This document shows positions 50,346 to 59,599 of a stretch of 64,000 nt of DNA, piece by piece (within the stretch, counting starts at the first letter, position 1; each line of letters opens with the position of its first letter). The stretch comes from Escherichia coli (GTDB lineage Bacteria; Pseudomonadota; Gammaproteobacteria; Enterobacterales; Enterobacteriaceae), in the NCBI GenBank assembly GCA_021307345.1, contig CP089930.1, positions 806,001 to 870,000 on the forward strand, read 5' to 3'. A program made the position numbers and the translations under genes. The notes under the pieces are model-generated. The model was not told the DNA's origin. It saw nothing but the letters and a program-made list of their open reading frames with translations, and searched no databases.

Positions 50346-50838
50346 AACCAACACTCCATTACTTCATTTCTGTTTATGCCCGATGGCAACCACCCCTTCT
50401 GGGTTATCAATCATCAATAAAAATAGGGGCTCTTTTTTATTAAGTAATAAAATACAATTCCAAACTCATTTGTATGACAAAACAGATAATCCGTCATTCA
50501 ATACCTGGATGCAATAACTAATTTTATTTCTTTCGGCATCGCTCACATTTTTATAAAGACACCAGCTATCAACACTGGGGTGAAAATTTGATTTAAGTGG
50601 GTCACAAAATTCATAAACCCGACCTTGAATACCTATTTAGAGTTACTCATTAAGGGGCTGTTAAAATATACATACATTATTTTATAAATCAGAATGCTAA
50701 CAATAAATATACAAACATTAACAATGTGTAATTTTATTTTACTGAAGCGATTCAGTTTGCATTTTTTATTTTAATAATGAGATAACCTCCATCGGAAAAA
50801 TAGATAAACAAGGTCGATAAATATAGTCAGGAATAGAA
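50346..50838. promoter_or_regulatory. Divergent ykgE-lactate permease intergenic region
   Basis: About 490 bp, AT-rich, without a gene. It must hold both divergent promoters. No clear operator was recognised. Its length leaves room for a shared regulator site. Confidence 0.55.
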
Positions 50839-52392
50839 ATGCACGGATATTTAATGTTTGCTATTGCACTCTCACCTTTGCTCCTTATGGTATTTTTGAT
50901 TCTGAAACTGAAGATGCCTGTTCATTATTCAGTTCTGATATCACTGGCATTTACAGCGGCTTTATCTGTCCTGTTCTGGGACATGCCAATACAGAATCTG
51001 AAAGCCTCAGTGGGTTATGGCGCACTCAAAGGATTATGGCCGATCGTGATTGTGATCCTCGGTGCAATATTCAGTTATAACGTCATGCAGGCAACCAAAG
51101 CTCTGGATATTCTCCGCGATATTCTCGCCAGTATTAGCGAAGATAAGCGTATCCAGGTGCTCCTTATTTCATGGTGTTTTGGTGGTTTTCTTGAGGCTGC
51201 TGCCGGCTACGGTACTGCAGTCGCCATTCCTATTGGTATCCTCATCGCGTTGGGATTCAACCCACTGAAAGCCGCAATTGCTTCACTGGTTGCCAATACG
51301 GTGCCTACAGCGTTTGGGGCGGTAGGTATTCCGGTTTCAATCCTCGCCGAGCAGGTTAATCTGTCTGTTTACACCTTAGGTGGCACAATTATTCTGCAAT
51401 TAGCGATTTTTAATCTCCTGCTGCCCTTTGTCATTATTTGTATTATTGGCGGCGGCGTGAAAGCGATTCGCGGCGTATTCCTTATCACACTGCTATGTGG
51501 CATCGCGACACTTATTCCGCAATACTTTGTTGCCGTCCATCTTGGTGCCGAATTGCCCGCTTTTGCTGGCAGCCTGGCTAGCCTTTTCGCTGTCGCAATT
51601 GCCAGCCGTCTGCGCAAAGGTGAAGTAGACCCAGAGTGGCGTATTGAAGCCAGCCATACCCGTGAAATGGCACCACGTTCGGCAAAGGTGCTGTTCCGGG
51701 TCGGTTCTATTTACCTGTTTATTTTTGTCTTTATTCTGCTGTGCTCACCGTTATTCCCAACGATAAAAGCAGCAGCATCTCAGCTGGCTTCAGTGCTGCA
51801 TTTTTCACTGCTCGATGGCGGGACATTAGCGTTAAAAATAGAATGGCTCACAACGCCTGGAATGTTGATTATCTTTGCAACTATTCTCGGCGGTTTTATT
51901 CAGGGAGCATCAGCACGCGGTATGCTGGAAGTATTTATCAAAACCGTATTCCAGCTTAAAAATTCTATTATTGCGATTATGGCCATTGTCGCCATGGCAA
52001 CAGTTATGGATCTCAGCGGCATTATTTCTACGTTGGCACGGTCAATTGTCGATCTCACCGGAAGTTCATACGTCTTTCTCGCGCCGGTCATTGGTGCGCT
52101 GGGTACTTTTGTCACCGGCAGCGACACTAACTCGAATATTTTGTTTGGCAAACTACAAACTATTGCAGCCAGCAAGCTGCATATCGATCCCAATTGGCTG
52201 GCGGCGGCAAATACTTCCGGTGCCACGGGTGGGAAAATGATTTCACCGCAAAGTATTGCCATTGCCGTTTCTGCCACAAAAATGGAAGGGCAAGCCAATC
52301 AAATAATGTCTGGCACCATGAAATACTGCTGTGCTTACATCGCAATACTTGGCTTAAAAGTAGGTCTCTTTTATTTCTGGTTTATGCGATAA
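50839..52392 (+). CDS. LctP-family L-lactate permease
   Basis: 517-residue inner-membrane protein of the L-lactate permease family with about 12-14 hydrophobic segments. Recognisable blocks: SWCFGGFLEAAAGYGTAVAIP, NTVPTAFGAVGIPVSILA and TFVTGSDTNSNILFGKLQ, all LctP/LldP/GlcA hallmarks. Divergent from ykgEFG, so it is presumably the uptake system for the LutABC-type enzyme. As I recall, K-12 has no permease between ykgD and ykgE. Paralogue of LldP, not LldP itself. Confidence 0.93.
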   Translation: MHGYLMFAIALSPLLLMVFLILKLKMPVHYSVLISLAFTAALSVLFWDMPIQNLKASVGYGALKGLWPIVIVILGAIFSYNVMQATKALDILRDILASISEDKRIQVLLISWCFGGFLEAAAGYGTAVAIPIGILIALGFNPLKAAIASLVANTVPTAFGAVGIPVSILAEQVNLSVYTLGGTIILQLAIFNLLLPFVIICIIGGGVKAIRGVFLITLLCGIATLIPQYFVAVHLGAELPAFAGSLASLFAVAIASRLRKGEVDPEWRIEASHTREMAPRSAKVLFRVGSIYLFIFVFILLCSPLFPTIKAAASQLASVLHFSLLDGGTLALKIEWLTTPGMLIIFATILGGFIQGASARGMLEVFIKTVFQLKNSIIAIMAIVAMATVMDLSGIISTLARSIVDLTGSSYVFLAPVIGALGTFVTGSDTNSNILFGKLQTIAASKLHIDPNWLAAANTSGATGGKMISPQSIAIAVSATKMEGQANQIMSGTMKYCCAYIAILGLKVGLFYFWFMR

Positions 52393-52577
52393 AGTGGTTT
52401 TCTTAACCATACGCTTTTATATGGATAAGGATGCACACAAAGATTAAGTAACAGAAATCTTACCTTTAGAATGCCTGGATGTTCTTTATTTCTACCAGAA
52501 CATCCGGCTGTTTTTCCCCGCTACGCTGAGTATGACTTGCTCTATTTTTATAACAGATAATCTTATCCATACTTAGC

Positions 52578-53441
52578 TTATAAGATAACCTCCTGAAGCT
52601 GTCTGACTCTTTCCCGATATTCACCTGGAGTACAGCCAAACTCGCGAACAAAAGCCTTGTGAAAGGATGATTCACTGGCATAGCCTACTGACTCAGCGAT
52701 CACCACGACGGAGAGCGTTTCCCGGGAAAACCGCTGAGCCGCTATTTGTAGCCGCAACTTTGTTAATACAGCCAGTGGCGTGGTCCCAGAAACATCACGA
52801 AAAAGTTGGGCAAAACTTGCCCTGGACATGTGAACGCTGCTGGCCAGCGATTCGACTGTCCAGGGATGGCCAGGCATTTCCAGCATTTGCTGAATCACCA
52901 CGCCAAGGCGCGGATGAAGCAACAAACTGAGAATATTTTTCTCCGTATTAGCCTGTACGATCCATCCACGCACGGCGAGTGTAAAGAGTGTGGCGCATAC
53001 CTGGCTACACAGAGCATCCGCTCCCGGCATTGCCGCTCTGGATTCCTGTTGTAAAAAAGGAATCGCCTCCCTCAGCCAGTTAAACTCCACGCTGTCACTT
53101 TCCGGTGCCAAAAACAGAGCTTCCGGCAAAGAGGTCAAAAAATAACGCGCCGAACGTTGCAGCCGAAGAGTGCCGCATACGATACAGGTCGATTCATTTT
53201 CAATGTGACTCAGGCGATGAGCTGAGTTTTGTGGTAGCAGAACCACATTCCCAGGGCGCAATGTAAAGGTCTGCCCCGCCGGCATTTCCAGTTTCGCCGC
53301 ACCTTGTGTTAACACATGCCAACGAATAACCGATAGTTCCCCCGCAACATGTGGAAGCTGCCAGTCACTTCCTAACTCGCAATTTTTATCGATCGTTCCT
53401 TGTGGAGCGTTAAGCATCAACAAACGGCTAAGGGCATCCAT
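52578..53441 (-). CDS. rclR: RclR, HOCl-sensing AraC-type activator
   Basis: 287 residues. N-terminal cupin-type sensor domain followed by an AraC-type double HTH (about 190-285, ASSVHMSRASFAQLFRDVSG; ESVGYASESSFHKAFVREFG). The redox-sensing cysteines are present: Cys21 in DKNCELG and Cys89 in CIVCGTL. The C-terminus (RVRQLQEVIL) is slightly longer than the K-12 protein as I remember it. It activates rclABC, transcribed divergently. Confidence 0.96.
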   Translation of the reverse strand: MDALSRLLMLNAPQGTIDKNCELGSDWQLPHVAGELSVIRWHVLTQGAAKLEMPAGQTFTLRPGNVVLLPQNSAHRLSHIENESTCIVCGTLRLQRSARYFLTSLPEALFLAPESDSVEFNWLREAIPFLQQESRAAMPGADALCSQVCATLFTLAVRGWIVQANTEKNILSLLLHPRLGVVIQQMLEMPGHPWTVESLASSVHMSRASFAQLFRDVSGTTPLAVLTKLRLQIAAQRFSRETLSVVVIAESVGYASESSFHKAFVREFGCTPGEYRERVRQLQEVIL

Positions 53442-53666
53442 ATCAGACTCCTGAGTAGTTTTTTGATTATAGAATCAATAATCTTATATAAGCCTTAAGC
53501 CAATATCATCAATTAGTTAATCATCATCGTTATATTGTGACCCTGATTAAAAAACAACGAACATCAGACGATAAGACAAAATATCAAGCGTTGTGAAGAA
53601 GTGTTATTTGCGCATTTACGTCTATAGTCATTACGTCAAATGAATACGTTTCGACAGGAAATTATC
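53442..53666. promoter_or_regulatory. rclR-rclA divergent control region
   Basis: About 225 bp between divergent starts, AT-rich. RclR is known to bind here to induce rclABC under hypochlorous acid stress. I cannot place the operator by eye. Confidence 0.6.
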
Positions 53667-54992
53667 ATGAATAAATATCAGGCAGTTATTATTGGTTTTG
53701 GTAAGGCAGGAAAAACATTAGCCGTCACGCTGGCTAAAGCGGGTTGGCGTGTGGCTCTCATCGAACAATCGAATGCAATGTATGGCGGGACATGTATTAA
53801 TATCGGCTGCATCCCAACCAAAACATTGGTTCATGACGCACAACAGCACACAGATTTTTCCCGTGCCATGCAGCGTAAAGATGAGGTCGTCAAATTCTTA
53901 CGCAATAAGAATTTCCATAATCTTGCGGATATGCCCAATATCGACGTGATCGTCGGGCAAGCGGAGTTTATCAATAATCATATTCTGCGTATTCATCGAC
54001 CAGAGGGAAATCTGGAGATTCACGGTGAGAAAATTTTTATTAATACCGGCGCACAAACTGTGGTTCCATCAATTCCAGGAATAACCACGACGCCAGGCGT
54101 CTATGACAGTACCGGATTACTTAACCTGAAGGAATTACCCGAACATTTGGGCATTTTAGGCGGGGGATATATTGGCGTTGAGTTCGCCTCTATGTTCGCT
54201 AATTTTGGCAGTAAGGTGACTATTTTTGAAGCAGCGCCTCTATTTTTGCCTCGGGAAGATCGGGACATTGCTGATAATATCGCGACTATTTTACGCGAGC
54301 AGGGAGTGGATATTATCCTCAACGCCCATGTGCAGCGTATCAGCCACGATAAAAATAAAGTACAAGTGCATACCGGACACACTCAACTGGCGGTGGATGT
54401 CCTGTTAATTGCTTCCGGTCGCCAGCCTGCTACCGCCTCGTTAAAACCAGAAAATGCCGGGGTTGCGGTGAACGAGCGCGGGGCAATTGTCGTTGACAAG
54501 CGATTACATACCACCGCAGACAATATTTGGGCTATGGGAGATGTTACCGGCGGGCTGCAGTTTACTTATATTTCACTGGATGATTACCGCATTGTGCGCG
54601 ATGAGTTACTGGGAGAAGGCAGACGTAGTACTGATGATCGGAAAAATGTGCCTTATTCCGTATTCATGACTCCTCCACTGTCTCGGGTTGGTATGACAGA
54701 AGAACAAGCCAGAGAGAGTGGTGCAGATATTCAGGTGGTTACATTGCCTGTAGCGGCAATTCCGCGCGCCAGAGTGATGAACGATACCCGTGGGGTATTA
54801 AAAGCGATTATCGATAATAAAACCCAACGTATATTAGGGGCATCACTGCTATGTGTTGACTCCCACGAGATGATCAATATTGTGAAAATGGCGATGGATG
54901 CCGGGCTGCCTTATAGCATATTACGCGATCAGATATTTACTCATCCGTCGATGAGCGAATCACTCAATGATCTATTTTCATTAGTCAAATAA
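53667..54992 (+). CDS. rclA: RclA, flavoprotein disulfide reductase for reactive chlorine stress
   Basis: 441-residue pyridine-nucleotide-disulfide oxidoreductase. N-terminal FAD dinucleotide motif IIGFGKAGKTLA, redox-active Cys43/Cys48 in GGTCINIGCIP, NAD(P)H motif GILGGGYIGVEFASMF, and a C-terminal dimerisation domain ending with the HPSMSESL region. RclA reduces Cu(II) and protects against hypochlorous acid. I chose the ATG at 53667 (MNKYQAVII) over the earlier ATG at 53640, which lacks family support. Confidence 0.96.
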   Translation: MNKYQAVIIGFGKAGKTLAVTLAKAGWRVALIEQSNAMYGGTCINIGCIPTKTLVHDAQQHTDFSRAMQRKDEVVKFLRNKNFHNLADMPNIDVIVGQAEFINNHILRIHRPEGNLEIHGEKIFINTGAQTVVPSIPGITTTPGVYDSTGLLNLKELPEHLGILGGGYIGVEFASMFANFGSKVTIFEAAPLFLPREDRDIADNIATILREQGVDIILNAHVQRISHDKNKVQVHTGHTQLAVDVLLIASGRQPATASLKPENAGVAVNERGAIVVDKRLHTTADNIWAMGDVTGGLQFTYISLDDYRIVRDELLGEGRRSTDDRKNVPYSVFMTPPLSRVGMTEEQARESGADIQVVTLPVAAIPRARVMNDTRGVLKAIIDNKTQRILGASLLCVDSHEMINIVKMAMDAGLPYSILRDQIFTHPSMSESLNDLFSLVK

Positions 54993-55002
54993 ACCTAAAA
55001 TC

Positions 55003-55030
55003 AGACGCCAGGACAAATATTCTGGCGTCT
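55003..55030 (+). terminator. Stem-loop between rclA and rclB
   Basis: Perfect 9-bp stem AGACGCCAG / CTGGCGTCT with a 10-nt loop, 10 bp after the rclA stop. No strong T-run follows, so it could be an attenuating or RNA-stabilising hairpin inside the operon. Confidence 0.6.
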
Positions 55031-55100
55031 CAGAGAAAACAATTTTATCAATTTTTGCTTATTCTATAATTCCTCAATCACTTCATTGATGGTATTTTAT

Positions 55101-55337
55101 ATGTTTAAAAAAACTGTTTTATTTGCAATGCTATTATCTGGTGTTATGGCTTTTTCCACCAATGCAGATGACAAAATAGTTCTGAAACATGTCAGCGTCT
55201 CGTCAGTATCAGCATCACCGACAGTTCTGGAGGATGCCATTGCTGATATCGCCAGAAAACATGACGCATCATCATGGAAAATTACCTCCATGCGGATTGA
55301 TAACAACTCAACCGCGACGGCAGTATTGTATAAATAA
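55101..55337 (+). CDS. rclB: RclB, small periplasmic protein
   Basis: 78 residues starting MFKKTVLFAMLLSGVMAFSTNA, a clear signal peptide; the mature part is about 56 residues of the YdgH/BhsA/McbA fold. I prefer the ATG at 55101 over 55086 because it starts directly at the signal peptide. Middle gene of rclABC, 6 bp before rclC's first possible codon. Confidence 0.94.
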   Translation: MFKKTVLFAMLLSGVMAFSTNADDKIVLKHVSVSSVSASPTVLEDAIADIARKHDASSWKITSMRIDNNSTATAVLYK

Positions 55338-55348
55338 GGACGTTGATA

Positions 55349-55936
55349 ATGAAAAAATACCTGCACCTGTTAAGTCGGGGAGATAAAATTGGCCTGACAT
55401 TGATTCGTCTGAGCATTGCGATTGTTTTTATGTGGATTGGGTTATTAAAGTTTGTCCCTTACGAGGCCGACAGCATTACACCATTCGTCGCGAACAGTCC
55501 GCTAATGTCGTTCTTTTATGAACATCCAGAAGAATATAAACAGTACCTGACTCACGAAGGCGAATATAAGCCGGAAGCCCGGACATGGCAAATTGCTAAT
55601 AATACCTATGGTTTTTCCAATGGCCTTGGCGTCGTGGAGGTGATGATTGCTCTGCTGGTGTTAGCAAATCCTGTTAACCGGTGGTTGGGTTTATTGGGTG
55701 GATTAATGTCATTTGCCACACCGCTGGTAACACTCTCATTTTTAATCACCACTCCTGAAGCCTGGGTGCCTGCTCTGGGGGATGCTCATCATGGTTTTCC
55801 CTATTTATCCGGAGCCGGTCGTCTGGTGTTGAAAGATACCCTGATGCTGGCTGGCGCAGTCATGATAATGGCTGATTCGGCGCGGGAAATCCTTAAACAA
55901 CGAAGTAATGAGTCATATTCAGATTTTAAAATTTAA
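55349..55936 (+). CDS. rclC: RclC, DUF417 inner-membrane protein
   Basis: 195 residues, DUF417/YkgB family, with four to five membrane segments. Start chosen at the ATG 55349 (MKKYLHLLSRGDKIG). Required with RclA/B for full reactive-chlorine resistance in E. coli; the mechanism is unknown. Last gene of the operon and followed by a terminator. Confidence 0.94.
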   Translation: MKKYLHLLSRGDKIGLTLIRLSIAIVFMWIGLLKFVPYEADSITPFVANSPLMSFFYEHPEEYKQYLTHEGEYKPEARTWQIANNTYGFSNGLGVVEVMIALLVLANPVNRWLGLLGGLMSFATPLVTLSFLITTPEAWVPALGDAHHGFPYLSGAGRLVLKDTLMLAGAVMIMADSAREILKQRSNESYSDFKI

Positions 55937-55977
55937 CCCTTTATAATCAGAACAGAATCTGTTGTTTAATTTTTCAG

Positions 55978-56020
55978 GCGTCAGTTTTCCCTTTGTACAG
56001 GTAAGGCTGACGCTATTTTT
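55978..56020 (+). terminator. Intrinsic terminator after rclC
   Basis: Inverted repeat GCGTCAG / CTGACGC followed by TATTTTT, about 40 bp after the rclC stop. Confidence 0.85.
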
Positions 56021-56114
56021 ATGCTCAATGTTTCCTTGTTTAAGGTTGGGGCTTACCATATCTCTCACGCTAACATGTAAACAGATATCTTTTTTCCGCA
56101 ATGAGAGGCAGAGA

Positions 56115-57014
56115 GTGGCACGAGAAAATCTTAATGATTTAATGGCATTCATCGTTGTTGCGCGTGAAAAGAGTTTCACCAGGGCTGCTGCTCAATTGGG
56201 GATATCACAATCAGCTTTGAGTCACAGTATGCGCACCCTTGAATCTCGTCTGGGTATGAAACTCCTCACTCGCACCACCCGCAGCATATCGCTGACGGAT
56301 GTAGGGCAATCAATGCTTGATGAGCTGGGGCCTTATATTGATGGGATTCAGGGAACATTGCAGCAACTAAAAGATCTCAACAAGAAGCCTGCTGGAACCG
56401 TTCGAATATCCACATCTGATTACGCTATCAGGTCTGTCATCTGGCCAAAACTTGAGCCATTACTAAAAGAATATCCGGATATAAATCTGGAATTAATTGA
56501 TGATTATACTTTAACGGATATTGTATCCGGCCGATTCGATGCAGGAACGCGCCTGGGAGAACAGATATCCAGCGGTATGATCTCTGTACGTATTGGTCCC
56601 GACGTGCGCTTTGCTGTTGTCGGTTCGCCAGCATATTTTTCTCAACACCCTTTGCCAAAACATCCAGATGACCTTATTAGTCATAACTGCATTAATCTTC
56701 GTTTTCCAACGCATGGCAATCTGTATGCGTGGGAGTTTGAAAAAGAAGGAAAAAGCCTGAATGTAAAAGTCAGCGGTCAACTGGTGTTTAGCCGTATCTA
56801 TCAAAATTTGCAGGCGGCGTTAGAGGGCTACGGCCTGGCGCATGTTCCACGCGATATTGCGGAAAAACACATCGCCAGCGGCGAACTGATCAGTGTACTT
56901 GAAGACTGGTGTCCTTATTGGGATGGTTATTATATTTATTACCCGGAAAACAGAAATCACTCAAAAGCATTCCAGCTGGTTGTTGATGCGCTACGCCATC
57001 ATAAAAAAAACTGA
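56115..57014 (+). CDS. LysR-type regulator next to oxidoreductase genes
   Basis: About 299 residues. I start it at GTG 56115 (ARENLNDLMAFIVVAREKSF), because the ORF's first 51 residues precede the HTH and overlap the rclC terminator. N-terminal winged HTH (RAAAQLGISQSALSHSMRTLES) and a substrate-binding-like domain. Similar to E. coli LTTRs that control nearby oxidoreductases; it probably regulates the alcohol dehydrogenase and aldo-keto reductase genes that follow on the opposite strand. No K-12 counterpart at this position that I recognise. Confidence 0.88.
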   Translation: MARENLNDLMAFIVVAREKSFTRAAAQLGISQSALSHSMRTLESRLGMKLLTRTTRSISLTDVGQSMLDELGPYIDGIQGTLQQLKDLNKKPAGTVRISTSDYAIRSVIWPKLEPLLKEYPDINLELIDDYTLTDIVSGRFDAGTRLGEQISSGMISVRIGPDVRFAVVGSPAYFSQHPLPKHPDDLISHNCINLRFPTHGNLYAWEFEKEGKSLNVKVSGQLVFSRIYQNLQAALEGYGLAHVPRDIAEKHIASGELISVLEDWCPYWDGYYIYYPENRNHSKAFQLVVDALRHHKKN

Positions 57015-57026
57015 ACATCAGGCAGA

Positions 57027-57061
57027 CAAAAGCCAGGGCTATCGCAAGGCTCTGGCTTTTT
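57027..57061 (+). terminator. Intrinsic terminator after the LysR gene
   Basis: AAAAGCCAGGGC paired with GCTCTGGCTTTT, followed by TTAAT. The symmetrical A/T flanks could allow function in both directions. Confidence 0.8.
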
Positions 57062-57182
57062 AATATCATTATGTCTGTTAGTGCTCAGCGCAAATTCCTG
57101 CTCTCAAACACATTTTTGGTTCCATTATTGAACGCCTTTCTTGTGAGTTGCTGGAAAATATACACTGCTGTAAATTATTCCG

Positions 57183-58232
57183 TTACTCAGCATTCAGTGA
57201 CGCCATATCAATAACAAAACGATGTGCCATATCCCCTTTTGCAAGGCGAGCAAAAGCATCGTTTATCTGATCAATATTGATCATTTCACATTCGGGATAG
57301 ATATTATGCTTCGCGCAGAAATCCAGCACTTCCTGTGTTTCTGCAATACCGCCGATGAGTGAGCCAGCAACACGGCGACGCCCCATAATCAGAGGGATCG
57401 TAGACGGTTCTTCCATTGGCCCAACCTGTCCAACAATAACTAATGCACCATCAATATCTAACAATGGGGTGTAGATATTCAGGTCGTGTTTAACGGGAAC
57501 TGTATCGATAATCAAATCGAATGCACAGGCTGACATCTGTAATGCCTCAGGATCTGAAGACGGGAGAATGCCTTTTGCACCGAGCAATTTTGCGTCTGCC
57601 TCTTTGCTTTTAGTCCGGCTGATCACAGTAACGTCAGCCCCCATCGCGACAGCCAGTTTTACAGCCATATGACCTAAACCGCCTAACCCAATAACGCCAA
57701 CACGGCTGCCTGGGCCAACATTCCAGGTTCGTAATGGTGAGAATGTGGTAATTCCGGCACAGAGAATCGGTGCAGTTTTGGCTAAATCCATATTTTCAGG
57801 GATCCGCAGTACAAATTCCTCACGAACCACAATATGTTTGGAGTAGCCTCCCTGAGTAATTTCGCCGCTGATCCGATCCTTAGCACCGTAGGTTGGCGTC
57901 ATCCCGTGGCGGCAATACTGTTCTTCGCCTTGTTCACACTGGTCGCAATGCATACAGCTATCAACCATACAGCCAACGGCAACATGATCGCCTACTTGAT
58001 ATTTTTTAACCCCCTGCCCCACAGCTCTCACGATACCGACAATTTCGTGCCCCGGAATTAACGGATAAGGCTGAGGCCCCCAGTCACCATTAACTGTATG
58101 TAAATCTGAGTGACAAACACCACAATAAAGAATTTCAATGGCAATATCATTGTCCCGTAACTCACGACGTTTAAAATGATAAGGAACCAGTTTTGCGTCG
58201 GAAGAGAGTGCGGCATAACCGATAGTTTTCAT
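57183..58232 (-). CDS. Zinc-dependent alcohol dehydrogenase (YahK/CAD-like)
   Basis: 349 residues. Zinc-binding ILYCGVCHSDLHTVNGDW and GHEIVG, structural-zinc cysteines DSCMHCDQCEQGEEQYC and a Rossmann motif GVIGLGGLGHMAVKL. NADPH-dependent aldehyde reductase of the YahK/cinnamyl alcohol dehydrogenase class. Start at M6 of the longer ORF because AGAGG lies 7 bp upstream. YahK itself would lie between yahJ and yahN in K-12, where this strain has Zorya; this gene is a different, distant relative. Likely detoxifies aldehydes with the adjacent aldo-keto reductase. Confidence 0.9.
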   Translation of the reverse strand: MKTIGYAALSSDAKLVPYHFKRRELRDNDIAIEILYCGVCHSDLHTVNGDWGPQPYPLIPGHEIVGIVRAVGQGVKKYQVGDHVAVGCMVDSCMHCDQCEQGEEQYCRHGMTPTYGAKDRISGEITQGGYSKHIVVREEFVLRIPENMDLAKTAPILCAGITTFSPLRTWNVGPGSRVGVIGLGGLGHMAVKLAVAMGADVTVISRTKSKEADAKLLGAKGILPSSDPEALQMSACAFDLIIDTVPVKHDLNIYTPLLDIDGALVIVGQVGPMEEPSTIPLIMGRRRVAGSLIGGIAETQEVLDFCAKHNIYPECEMINIDQINDAFARLAKGDMAHRFVIDMASLNAE

Positions 58233-58394
58233 AAAGTGCCTCTTCATTATGAAATGATTAATAATTTAAGAATCATATACTTAAATCGCTGGTTAAAACC
58301 CATATTGTCTGAATTTACTATTTTATAAAACAAAACCTGTAAGCTCAGATAAAAACGTCATTATCCAAATAATATAGCTCAACAAATACTAAAA

Positions 58395-59285
58395 TCAGTC
58401 ATGTATTTTTACGCCAAGACAACCACGAACAAATTCAGGATTAAAATGTTTTACAGATTCGCCAACATAGCCTAAATCAAGCGAACTAATTTGCTCCATT
58501 TCTGCCTCTGTCAGTGAAAAATCCCAGATGGCGAAGTTCTCTTCAATACGCTGTTGATGAGTTGATTTTGGGATAACAACCACGCCACGTTGAATATTCC
58601 AGCGCAATATCACCTGAGAAATCGTTTTTTGGTGGGCATCAGCAATACTCTGAAGCATTCTGTTTTCAAATGGATTATGTCTTCCACCGCCTAGCGGAGC
58701 CCAGGCTTCAGGTTGCACATTATAGTGCTTCATGGTTGCCAGCGCCTCTGGTTGTGCAAAATAGGGATGCAGCTCAACCTGGTTCACCATTGGTTTTATT
58801 CTGACTGTTTCACAAAAGTTTGCTAATACATGAGGATAGAAATTGGAAACACCAATCGCTTTCAGTTTGCCTTCATCATAAGCGGCTTCCAGGGCTCGCC
58901 ACGCACTGAAATAATCACGCATCGCCTGGTGCAATAAATAGAGGTCAAAATATTCAAGTCCCGATTTTTTTAACGATGCTTCAATTCCTGCTTTTGCTGT
59001 ATCCTGATTAACCATATCCTGCACCCACAGTTTTGACGTAATAAATAACTCCTCACGGGTACAAAGACCTTCCGAAATGGCCTCACGAACAGCTTCACCG
59101 ACAGCATCTTCATTACCGTATACCGCAGCCGTGTCGATAAGACGATACCCGGTTCGGATAGCACTTAACACTGACTGTTTACACTCTTCTTTATCGGTAA
59201 CCTGAAAAACCCCAAACCCTATCATTGGCATTTTTAGGTTGTTGCTTAATACAGAAAACACCACGGTAAGCACCTCCATCACCAT
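58395..59285 (-). CDS. Aldo-keto reductase (2,5-diketo-D-gluconate reductase-like)
   Basis: Up to 296 residues, AKR family (MPMIGFGVFQVTDKEEC, YRLIDTAAVYGNEDAVGEAV, WVQDMVNQDT, ATLKHY-like blocks and the C-terminal VVIPKSTHQQRIEENF). The catalytic Asp-Tyr-Lys-His set is expected at DTAAVYGNE, the ITSKLWV lysine and the QALLxH-like site (YLLHQAM). Several start codons are possible (ATG 59285, ATG 59279 or a GTG near 59264); a GGAGGTG precedes the last. Reduces aldehydes with NADPH. Confidence 0.87.
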   Translation of the reverse strand: MVMEVLTVVFSVLSNNLKMPMIGFGVFQVTDKEECKQSVLSAIRTGYRLIDTAAVYGNEDAVGEAVREAISEGLCTREELFITSKLWVQDMVNQDTAKAGIEASLKKSGLEYFDLYLLHQAMRDYFSAWRALEAAYDEGKLKAIGVSNFYPHVLANFCETVRIKPMVNQVELHPYFAQPEALATMKHYNVQPEAWAPLGGGRHNPFENRMLQSIADAHQKTISQVILRWNIQRGVVVIPKSTHQQRIEENFAIWDFSLTEAEMEQISSLDLGYVGESVKHFNPEFVRGCLGVKIHD

Positions 59286-59505
59286 CAGGTATGACTTATT
59301 ATTCTAAGTTAAAATACGACTCTCGATTAGTATGTAAATATCGATTTCACTTATGCAAATAATTCATCAATAAAATAGACCTACACGATAACAGTGCTAC
59401 TCAATCAGCATTGAGGCAGATTAATGAATTTTGTTCATAGCCCCTGACAAATCCCGCCGTCTAATTGAATAACTCTCTTTACGTTATGCTTCCAATGAAC
59501 AATAA

Positions 59506-59598
<93 letters not shown>

Positions 59599-59599
59599 T

